A DNA stretch of 16,827 bases from Betaproteobacteria bacterium (lineage in GTDB: Bacteria; Pseudomonadota; Gammaproteobacteria; Burkholderiales; Burkholderiaceae): positions 1 through 16,827 of the forward strand of contig RFXC01000078.1 of the NCBI GenBank assembly GCA_009921765.1. The letters run 5' to 3'. Shown here in pieces: positions 6,622 through 13,185 of this stretch (its first letter is position 1; the number at the start of each line of letters is the position of its first letter). The notes under the pieces were generated by a model. The model did no database searches. It had not been told where the DNA came from and worked only from the letters and a program-made list of their open reading frames with translations. The translations under genes were made by a program, and so were the position numbers.

Positions 6622-7620
6622 ATGGACCACCCACCCTATCGCCCGGACCGCCGCCGCCTGATCGCCTGCGCAGCCGCTGCGGGGATGACCGCGTCGGTGA
6701 GCCGTGCGTCGTTCGCGCAGGCCTACCCGGCGCGTCCCATCCGGATCATCGTGCCGTACGCGGCCGGCGGCACCTCCGACATCCTTGCGCGCACGCTTGG
6801 CGTGCGAGTGGGCGAGGCGCTGGGCCAGCAGATCGTGGTCGAGAACCGGCCGGGTGCCAATGGCGCGCTGGGCAGCGATCTGGTGGCCAAGTCGGCGCCC
6901 GACGGCTACACCCTGCTCCTTACCGATGTCGGCGGACTTACCAGCGCGCCCGCGGTGGTTCGCAATCTTCCTTTTGATCCGGTGCGCGATTTCGCGCCGG
7001 TCATCCCGGTGGTCTGGTCCCCCCACCTCATGGTGGTGAGCCCGGCGGTCACCGCCGGCTCGGTGGCCGATCTGGTCGCGCTGGCCCGATCAAAGCCGGG
7101 CAGGCTGAATTGCGCAACAGTGGGTGCGGGCAGTGCCCCCCATCTGGCCGGCGCGCTGTTCGCCCTGCGCGCGGGCGTTGACTGGGGCTATGTTCAGTAC
7201 AAGGGGGGTGCGCAGGCGCTCAACGATCTCGCCGCGAGCCAGTCTGACCTGATGTTCAACGGCATGCTTGCGACGCTTCCCTATGTGAAGGGAGGGAAAC
7301 TGCGCGCCATCGGTCTGTCGAGCGACCGGCGCTGGCCCACCATGCCCGAGTTGCCGACGGTGGCCGAGCAGGGCTTCCCCGGTTTCATGACTGGTTCATG
7401 GCAGGGACTGCTGGCCCCCGCAGGCACACCCGAGCCTGTCGTCAGCCGGCTGAATGCCGAATTCGCCCGCGCACTCACGGCGCCTGAGGTGGTCGAGCGT
7501 CTCACGGCCCAGGGTGCCGAGCCCCGTCCGGGTCCCTCGGCAGCGTTTGGCGAGTTCATGCGCACCGAAACCCAGAAATGGGCGAAGCTGGTTCGCGATG
7601 CCGGCATCCGGATTGAGTGA
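6622..7620 (+). CDS. Bug/TctC-family periplasmic substrate-binding protein (third copy)
   Basis: Solute-binding protein of 332 aa and first gene of the long plus-strand series. The N-terminus has an Arg-rich stretch, DRRRLIACAAAAGMTASV (residues 9-26), ending in FAQ, which resembles a Tat-type signal. Family marks are RPIRIIVPYAAGGTSDI at 38-54, VENRPGANGALG at 73-84, APDGYTLLL at 92-100, then QYKGGAQALNDLAASQ and MPELPTVAEQGFPG. The ATG at 6622 has AGGGAGA 5 nt upstream; an in-frame ATG at 6535 lies inside the divergent promoter and is unlikely. The stop overlaps the GTG-start alternative of the next gene, implying coupling to the TauD-like dioxygenase. The ligand is unknown, probably a carboxylate. 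Confidence 0.9.
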   Translation: MDHPPYRPDRRRLIACAAAAGMTASVSRASFAQAYPARPIRIIVPYAAGGTSDILARTLGVRVGEALGQQIVVENRPGANGALGSDLVAKSAPDGYTLLLTDVGGLTSAPAVVRNLPFDPVRDFAPVIPVVWSPHLMVVSPAVTAGSVADLVALARSKPGRLNCATVGAGSAPHLAGALFALRAGVDWGYVQYKGGAQALNDLAASQSDLMFNGMLATLPYVKGGKLRAIGLSSDRRWPTMPELPTVAEQGFPGFMTGSWQGLLAPAGTPEPVVSRLNAEFARALTAPEVVERLTAQGAEPRPGPSAAFGEFMRTETQKWAKLVRDAGIRIE

Positions 7621-7625
7621 GCATC

Positions 7626-8609
7626 ATGAGCCTCATCCGGATGACACCCATCACGGGACCGGCTGCCTGGCGTGGGCCGGATTTTGATGGTGACGAGTCG
7701 TGGATCCATCGGCTGAGTGCTGCCGAGATTGATGCGCTCGACGAGGCGCTGGCGGCCGTTGCACGAAGCGGCCGGCGCTTCCCCGACTTTGGCCGCGAAC
7801 ATTTCCCGATTGGTGCGCTTGGCGCCGTGCTGCCAGCCTTTGCCGAAACGCTGGAGAACGGCCGCGGATTTCTGCTGCTTCGCGGGCTGCCGGTCGCACG
7901 CTACAGCGACGAGCAACTCAAGTCCGTTTGCTATGGCATCGGGCTCCACCTCGGCTTGCCGGTTCGCCAGAACCCGAGAGGCGATCTGCTGGGCGAGGTC
8001 ATGAATGTGGGTGACCTGAACAGCAAGCACACCCGGGTCTACGAAACCAACCTCTATCTCCCCTATCATTCCGACCCCTCCGATGTGGTGGGCTTGATGT
8101 GCGTGAGGAAGGCCCGCGAGGGCGGTCTCAGCAGTCTGGTGAGCGTGGCGAGCATCTACAACCAGATCCTGCTCCATCACCCGCAGTATCTGGCGCTGTA
8201 TTACCGCTGCTGGTACTTCGCGCATCTCTGCGAGCCCCAGCCCAGCCTGTCGCCCATCTTCAGCTTTCACCAGGGGAAGCTGAGTTGTCGCTATCTGCGC
8301 CAGTATCTCGAACTCGGGCACGAGCTTCGGGGCTATCCGCTATCGAAGGTGGATATCGAGGCGCTCGATCTGTTCGATCAGGTGATGCACGACCCCGCCA
8401 TCCGACTCGACATGATGCTCGAGCCTGGCGACCTGCAGTTCGCCAACAACTATGCGGTGCTGCATTCGCGTACCGCGTTCCAGGACCATGAAGCGCCGGA
8501 ACTTCGAAGGCGAATGCTTCGTCTGTGGCTCAAGATGCCGAACGCGCGCGTGCTGGCACCCGAGTTTCCCGGCCGAAACGGGTTCCCGGCACCGCTTGCT
8601 GCTGCTTGA
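7626..8609 (+). CDS. TauD/TfdA-like Fe(II)/2-oxoglutarate-dependent dioxygenase
   Basis: Predicted non-heme iron oxygenase of 327 aa that would hydroxylate its substrate, or oxidatively remove a group from it, while decarboxylating 2-oxoglutarate. The facial triad is visible as H148-S-D150 in LPYHSDPSD and the distal His at 280 in NNYAVLHSRTAF. The Arg-rich RRRMLRLWL at 294-302 supplies the 2-oxoglutarate-binding Arg. The motif NVGDLNSK and the stretch LEPGDLQFANNY are typical of TauD/TfdA relatives found in catabolic clusters. The start is ambiguous: GTG at 7617 overlaps the stop of the preceding gene, while ATG at 7626 follows GAGTGAG. I took the ATG. The PuuE-like gene follows 25 nt later. 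The substrate is unknown. Confidence 0.85.
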   Translation: MSLIRMTPITGPAAWRGPDFDGDESWIHRLSAAEIDALDEALAAVARSGRRFPDFGREHFPIGALGAVLPAFAETLENGRGFLLLRGLPVARYSDEQLKSVCYGIGLHLGLPVRQNPRGDLLGEVMNVGDLNSKHTRVYETNLYLPYHSDPSDVVGLMCVRKAREGGLSSLVSVASIYNQILLHHPQYLALYYRCWYFAHLCEPQPSLSPIFSFHQGKLSCRYLRQYLELGHELRGYPLSKVDIEALDLFDQVMHDPAIRLDMMLEPGDLQFANNYAVLHSRTAFQDHEAPELRRRMLRLWLKMPNARVLAPEFPGRNGFPAPLAAA

Positions 8610-8634
8610 TCAAGTCTTTCATCAGGACCTCACC

Positions 8635-9594
8635 ATGAACGCTGCTCCCAGCCAATCCCCGTACCCTCGCGACCTTCGCGGCTACGGCCGCAATCCTCCC
8701 CACGCCCGGTGGCCGGGCAATGCCCGCGTGGCGGTGCAGTTCGTGCTCAACTACGAGGAGGGCGGCGAGAACTCCGTGCTCCACGGTGACGCCGGCAGCG
8801 AGCAGTTTCTGTCCGAGATGTTCAGCCCCGCGGCGTATCCCGCGCGCCACCTCAGCATGGAGGGCATCTACGAGTACGGCTCACGTGTCGGGGTGTGGCG
8901 GATCCTGCGCGAGTTCGAGCGACGCGGGCTGCCGCTGACCGTTTTCGGCATCAGCATGGCGCTCGAGCGTTGCCCCGAGGTGACCGCGGCATTCGTGGAA
9001 CTGGGCCACGAGATCGCCTGTCACGGCTGGCGCTGGATTCATTATCAAAACATCGACGAGGCGACCGAACGCGAGCACATGCGGATTGGCATGGACATCA
9101 TCAGCCGGCTGACGGGCTCGCGGTCGCTGGGCTGGTATACCGGCCGCGACAGCCCCAACACGCGGCGACTGGTGGCCGACTACGGCGGCTTCGAGTACGA
9201 CAGCGACTACTATGGCGATGATCTGCCGTTCTGGATGCAGGTGCGGCGAACCGATGGCGCGCTGGCCCCGCATCTGGTGGTGCCCTACACGCTCGATGCC
9301 AACGACATGCGGTTTGCGCTGCCGCAGGGCTACAGCCATGGCGACGAATTTTTCGAATACCTGCGCGATGCCTTTGACGTGCATTGGGCTGAAGGCGATG
9401 AGCGCCCCAGCATGATGAGCATCGGCATTCATTGCAGACTGCTCGGACGGCCCGGCCGGATGCGCGCGCTGCAGCGCTTTCTCGATCATGTCCAGTCGCA
9501 TGACCGGGTGTGGGTCACGCGCCGGATCGACATCGCGCGCCACTGGAAGACAACGCATCCGTTTGATCCCGCCTCGGCGTTTGTGTGGGAATGA
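8635..9594 (+). CDS. PuuE-like allantoinase/polysaccharide-deacetylase-fold amidohydrolase
   Basis: Protein of 319 aa in the NodB/polysaccharide-deacetylase fold, closest in pattern to the PuuE branch, whose characterised member opens allantoin to allantoate. Marks are GYGRNPPHARWPG at 16-28, NYEEGGENSVLHGD at 39-52 (where true deacetylases have the metal-binding DD), RHLSMEGIYEYG at 71-82, ACHGWRW at 128-134, GWYTGRDSPNTRRLV at 166-180, PYTLDANDMRFA at 217-228 and RRIDIARHW at 296-304. The start at 8635 is preceded by AGGA at 8624-8627. The neighbours contain no other purine or ureide gene, so the real substrate may be another cyclic amide, imide or ureide formed by the upstream dioxygenase. 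The fold assignment is firm; allantoinase activity is uncertain. Confidence 0.85.
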   Translation: MNAAPSQSPYPRDLRGYGRNPPHARWPGNARVAVQFVLNYEEGGENSVLHGDAGSEQFLSEMFSPAAYPARHLSMEGIYEYGSRVGVWRILREFERRGLPLTVFGISMALERCPEVTAAFVELGHEIACHGWRWIHYQNIDEATEREHMRIGMDIISRLTGSRSLGWYTGRDSPNTRRLVADYGGFEYDSDYYGDDLPFWMQVRRTDGALAPHLVVPYTLDANDMRFALPQGYSHGDEFFEYLRDAFDVHWAEGDERPSMMSIGIHCRLLGRPGRMRALQRFLDHVQSHDRVWVTRRIDIARHWKTTHPFDPASAFVWE

Positions 9595-9631
9595 GCGCCA
9601 ACCCATTGATTTCGACTCAGCGAGGTATGCC

Positions 9632-10324
9632 ATGCCGACCGTTCTGATCACCGGCGCCAACCGCGGGATCGGTCTCGAGTTTGCCCGCCAGTATGCGGCC
9701 GATGGATGGCGGGTGATTGCGGCGTGCCGCGAGCCAGCGACTGCAAAAGCGCTGCTTGAACGGCTGCCCGCCGCGGATGTGGTCGCGCTCGATGTGACCG
9801 ACACCGCATCGATTCGCGCGCTGGCGGCTTCACTCGCAGGGCAGCCGATCGATATCCTGATCGCGAACGCCGGCGTGATGTCGGCCCATCCGCGAAGTGA
9901 TCCGCTTGATATCGCCGATGAGGCCTGGCTCAACGACTTCCGGGTCAATGCGATGGGCGCGCTTCGGGTCGCTGCCGCCTTCGCGCCGCATCTGGCGGCC
10001 GGAGGCGAGCGAAAGCTGATCGCAATCAGCAGCCTCCTGGGGTCGATCGGTTCAAACGGCATGGGCGGGCATTATTCCTATCGCGCATCCAAGACCGCAC
10101 TCAACGCACTGTGGCGCTCCTTTGCCGTCGATCATCCTGAACTGATCGCGGTCACGCTCAGCCCAGGCCTGCTCCGCACCGACATGACGCGCTATGAATC
10201 TGCCTGGGACCAGCTGAACGATCCGGCGCCGCGCGTGGGGCTGCTCCGCGGCGTCATCGCCGGCCTCACGGCGGCGGACACCGGGTCGGCGATGAATTTC
10301 AGCGGGGAGAAAATGCCCTGGTAA
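9632..10324 (+). CDS. Short-chain dehydrogenase/reductase
   Basis: NAD(P)(H)-dependent oxidoreductase of 230 aa with a classical Rossmann fold. The cofactor motif TGANRGIG is at residues 7-14, NAG at 79-81, the structural Asn at 106, the catalytic Ser at 133 or 134 (AISSLLGS), and YxxxK as Y150-x3-K154. PGLLRTDM at 178-185 is the usual loop after the active site. It looks like the C-factor/sniffer-type subgroup, which tells little about substrate. The ATG at 9632 has GAGG 6 nt upstream. It is 37 nt after the PuuE-like gene and probably in the same transcript, so it may reduce or oxidise an alcohol or ketone intermediate of that module. Confidence 0.88.
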   Translation: MPTVLITGANRGIGLEFARQYAADGWRVIAACREPATAKALLERLPAADVVALDVTDTASIRALAASLAGQPIDILIANAGVMSAHPRSDPLDIADEAWLNDFRVNAMGALRVAAAFAPHLAAGGERKLIAISSLLGSIGSNGMGGHYSYRASKTALNALWRSFAVDHPELIAVTLSPGLLRTDMTRYESAWDQLNDPAPRVGLLRGVIAGLTAADTGSAMNFSGEKMPW

Positions 10325-10350
10325 GCGGGGGCGACGCGCTTTCACCCGAT

Positions 10351-10377
10351 CGGTCCCGACACCTGTATCGGTGACCG
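10351..10377 (+). other. Intercistronic stem-loop before the fourth Bug gene
   Basis: CGGTCCCGA (10351-10359) pairs with TCGG-T-GACCG (10368-10377), giving nine base pairs with one bulged T and an 8-nt loop. It lies in the 74-nt gap between the dehydrogenase and the Bug gene, 7 nt before the Bug ribosome binding site. There is no T tract. It could protect or process the downstream mRNA, or weakly terminate upstream transcription. Confidence 0.35.
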
Positions 10378-10398
10378 GAACAACGAGGAGACCTGTTC

Positions 10399-11385
10399 AT
10401 GTCCAAGCGCCTGATTCAACCGTTTCGCCGCAAGATGCTTGCCGCCTCATCGCTGGCTGCGTTGTCGCCCGGACTGTCGGCCCAGACTCCGTCCTATCCC
10501 GGCAGACCGGTGCGCTTCGTGGTGCCGATCACCACCGGAGGCAGCAACGACGTGGTGGCGCGCGCCATTGCGCAGCGCCTGTCCGAGGTGTGGGGGCAGC
10601 CCGTGACGGTGGAAAACCGTCCTGGCGCCGGCATGAATCTTGGTGCGGAGTTCGTGGCGCGAAGCGCCCCGGATGGTTACACCTGGCTGCTGGGGGCCAA
10701 CAATATTTTCGTTTTCAACCCGCATGTCGGCAAGACGCCTTTCGATCCGTTCAAGGATTTCACACCTGTTACCACCGTCGCCCTGGTGCCCTTCGTGCTG
10801 GTGGTCAATCCGTCGCTGCCGGTTCGAAACGTGGCTGAACTGATCGACTATGCGAAGCGCAATCCCGCCGCACTCAATTACGGTTCCTCGGGTAACGGCT
10901 CGCCGCAGCAACTGGCCACCGAACAGCTCAAATTCGCCGCCGGCATCCAGATTCAGCACGTGCCTTACAAAGGCGCAATGGGCGCAATCACCGACCTGAT
11001 CGGCGGCCGCATTCAGGTCTTCATCGGGGCGGTCAATTCGCTGCTGCCCCATATCCGGGAGGGGCGGCTGAGGTTGCTCGCCGGGGCGGGTGGCAAGCGC
11101 TTTGCAGCTTTCCCGGATCTTCCCGCCATCGCCGAGACCGTGCCGGGGGTGGCGCTCGACGTGTGGCTGGGTGTTTTCATGCCCGCTGGGGTCCCGGCCG
11201 ATATCGTGGGTAAGGTCAACACCGATATCGCCAGGGTGCTGAACCAACCCGAGGTGAAGGCCAATCTCGCGGGCCAGGGCATCGAGGTTTCCACCAGCAC
11301 TCCCGAGGCGCTTGCCGCCACCATTCGCGACGACCACGCCCGCTGGGGCAAGGTGATTCGCGATGCCAACATTAAGGCGGACTGA
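10399..11385 (+). CDS. Bug/TctC-family periplasmic substrate-binding protein (fourth copy)
   Basis: Solute-binding protein of 328 aa. The N-terminus has a twin-arginine stretch, PFRRKMLAASSLAALSPG at residues 8-25, ending in LSAQ, compatible with Tat or Sec export. Family marks are RPVRFVVPITTGGSNDV at 36-52, VENRPGAGMNLG at 71-82, SAPDGYTWLLG at 89-99, then VPYKGAMGAITDLIGG and FPDLPAIAE. The GAGGAG ribosome binding site ends 8 nt before the ATG. It is followed after 6 nt by the ThDP-dependent enzyme gene, which suggests the ligand is the 2-oxoacid, or its precursor, handled by that enzyme. The position right after a stem-loop could allow expression separate from the upstream genes. Confidence 0.9.
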   Translation: MSKRLIQPFRRKMLAASSLAALSPGLSAQTPSYPGRPVRFVVPITTGGSNDVVARAIAQRLSEVWGQPVTVENRPGAGMNLGAEFVARSAPDGYTWLLGANNIFVFNPHVGKTPFDPFKDFTPVTTVALVPFVLVVNPSLPVRNVAELIDYAKRNPAALNYGSSGNGSPQQLATEQLKFAAGIQIQHVPYKGAMGAITDLIGGRIQVFIGAVNSLLPHIREGRLRLLAGAGGKRFAAFPDLPAIAETVPGVALDVWLGVFMPAGVPADIVGKVNTDIARVLNQPEVKANLAGQGIEVSTSTPEALAATIRDDHARWGKVIRDANIKAD

Positions 11386-11391
11386 TACACC

Positions 11392-13173
11392 ATGACACTG
11401 CGACGAGAAGAGCCCGTTCGTTCGACTGCGAACGGGCAGCACTGGGGGAGCGATTCGATCGCCGACTGCCTGCGCGCCATGCGCGTGCCGTGGCTTGCGC
11501 TCAACCCGGGCGCGAGCTACCGGGGGCTGCACGACAGCCTGGTCAACCATCTGGGTAACGAAGCACCGCAGATGCTCCTCTGCCTGCACGAGGAAGTCGC
11601 CGTTGCCATCGCTCACGGTTATGCGAAGGCGAGTGGCAGGATGATGGGTGCAGTGTTGCACTCCAACGTGGGACTCATGCACGCCACCATGGCGGTGTTC
11701 AACGCCTGGTGTGACCGTGTGCCGGTGTTGATGCTGGGTGCAACCGGCCCCTGGGATGCGGCACGCCGCCGTCCCTGGATCGACTGGATCCACACTGCAA
11801 GCGATCAGGGCGCACTGGTGCGCGACTACACCAAGTGGGACAACCAGCCGGGCTCGATTCCCGCTGCGATCGAGGCGCTGCTTCGGGGGGCGCAAATTGC
11901 ACAGACCGCGCCGCGCGGGCCGGTCTATATCAATCTCGACGCGGCGCTCCAGGAGGCGAGGCTCGATGTACCCGTGCCCACGCCGGATCCTGCGCGCTAT
12001 GCCGCGCCGGCTTCGCCGCCTCCAGCGCCTGCCGATGTCGAACGCGCGGCGGCTTTCCTTGCCGCAGCCGAGCGGCCGGTGATCCTGCTGGGTCGCGTAT
12101 CGCGAAGTGACCATGACTGGGCGAACCGCGTGGCACTTGCAGAGGCACTGCAGGCGCAGGTGATCACTGATCTGAAGAACGCGGCAGGCTTTCCGACCGC
12201 GCATCCGCAGCACGTGGGGCCGCCCGGTGCCTTTCTGAGCCCGGAGGCGAGTGCCGCGCTCCGGACGGCTGATGTGGTGTTGATGCTCGACTGGGTGGAC
12301 CCGGGCGGGGCATTCAAGCAGGCATTGCAGGGCGCGCCTTGCAGCGCAAAGGTCATCAACGTGTCGCTCGACATGCATCTGCACCGCGGCTGGAGCATGG
12401 ATGGCGGCAGCCTCCCACCGGCCGATGTGTTCATGCTCTGCGAACCCGATGCGGCGGTGGCGGCACTGTTGCCGGTCTGTCAACGCCGCACGCCGCGCCA
12501 GTGGCCGGTTCGTGCGCCGTTGGCGCCCCCGGCGGACGACGATCAGGTAAGCCTGCGCCAACTCGCTGCGGTGATTGAGCAGGCTGCGCGGCCCGAGGAA
12601 CTCTGTATCGTGCGGCTACCCCTCGGCTGGAATGGCGGCTATCGTGATTTCAGCTCGCCCATGGACTATCTCGGCGCGGACGGCGGCGGCGGACTGGGAG
12701 CCGGTCCAGGTAATGCAGTGGGCGTTGCGCTTGCCCTGCGTGACGAGCGGTCCTCGCGTGTACCGATAGCACTTGTGGGCGACGGTGATTTCCTCATGGG
12801 CAGCACGGCGGTCTGGACCGCGGTGCGATACGGCATTCCGGTACTGATCGTGGTCTGCAACAACCACTCGTTTTTCAATGACGAACTGCATCAGGAACGC
12901 GTGGCGCGCGAGCGCTCCAGGCCAGTGGAGAACCGATGGATCGGCCAGCGCATGACCGAACCAGAAATCGATCTTGCCAAAATGGCTGAATCCATGGGTG
13001 CGCTTGGCATCGGGCCGGTGCGGCGTGCGCAAGACCTTCTGCCGGCACTGCAGGGCGGCCTCGCCGCAGTCCGGGCCGGGCGCGTGTGCGTGATCGACGC
13101 ATCGGTGGTGCCGGGCTATGACTCGAACATGAGCGGGCAGAGCAGCACGCAAGCGGCGATCCATAAACGTTGA
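11392..13173 (+). CDS. ThDP-dependent decarboxylase, benzoylformate decarboxylase-like
   Basis: Thiamine-diphosphate enzyme of the pyruvate oxidase/decarboxylase superfamily, 593 aa, with N-terminal Pyr, central, and C-terminal PP domains. The catalytic Glu that activates ThDP is E67 in LLCLHEEVAVAIAHGYA. The PP motif runs from GDGDF at 463-467 to CNN at 489-491. Three further residues match the benzoylformate decarboxylase active site as I recall it: Ser42 (NPGAS), His90 (VLHSNVG) and His271 (FPTAHP). It would therefore decarboxylate an aryl or branched 2-oxoacid to an aldehyde. It exceeds the usual 530 or so residues because of an N-terminal tail and a long Pro/Ala linker near 195-215. The aldehyde dehydrogenase follows at 12 nt. 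Alternatives are another ThDP lyase or an acetolactate-synthase-like enzyme. Confidence 0.85.
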   Translation: MTLRREEPVRSTANGQHWGSDSIADCLRAMRVPWLALNPGASYRGLHDSLVNHLGNEAPQMLLCLHEEVAVAIAHGYAKASGRMMGAVLHSNVGLMHATMAVFNAWCDRVPVLMLGATGPWDAARRRPWIDWIHTASDQGALVRDYTKWDNQPGSIPAAIEALLRGAQIAQTAPRGPVYINLDAALQEARLDVPVPTPDPARYAAPASPPPAPADVERAAAFLAAAERPVILLGRVSRSDHDWANRVALAEALQAQVITDLKNAAGFPTAHPQHVGPPGAFLSPEASAALRTADVVLMLDWVDPGGAFKQALQGAPCSAKVINVSLDMHLHRGWSMDGGSLPPADVFMLCEPDAAVAALLPVCQRRTPRQWPVRAPLAPPADDDQVSLRQLAAVIEQAARPEELCIVRLPLGWNGGYRDFSSPMDYLGADGGGGLGAGPGNAVGVALALRDERSSRVPIALVGDGDFLMGSTAVWTAVRYGIPVLIVVCNNHSFFNDELHQERVARERSRPVENRWIGQRMTEPEIDLAKMAESMGALGIGPVRRAQDLLPALQGGLAAVRAGRVCVIDASVVPGYDSNMSGQSSTQAAIHKR

Positions 13174-13185
13174 AGGGAATCGATC

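Noticed and set aside
8452..8634. Upstream start at 8452 for the PuuE-like gene
   Set aside because: It would overlap the 3' end of the dioxygenase gene in another frame. The ATG at 8635 with AGGA upstream matches the family start.
7626..9594. Purine pathway reading: TauD-like gene as a XanA-type xanthine hydroxylase followed by PuuE allantoinase
   Set aside because: No urate oxidase, HIU hydrolase, OHCU decarboxylase or allantoicase gene is present, and nothing in the TauD-like sequence specifically marks a xanthine enzyme.
9488..9631. Upstream start at 9488 for the short-chain dehydrogenase
   Set aside because: It overlaps the end of the PuuE-like gene. The Rossmann fold begins right after the ATG at 9632, which has its own GAGG site.
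2038..11385. Bug genes as a recent tandem amplification
   Set aside because: Signal peptides, ligand loops and most of the sequences differ, and no long direct DNA repeats were noticed between the copies.
10447..12561. 704-codon open frame on the minus strand, and similar long antisense frames at 12616-14142 (minus), 5406-6977 (plus) and 682-1962 (plus)
   Set aside because: They lie opposite well-supported genes, cross gene boundaries, and encode Arg/His/Gln/Gly-rich sequence without any family motif. Long antisense frames are expected in GC-rich coding DNA.
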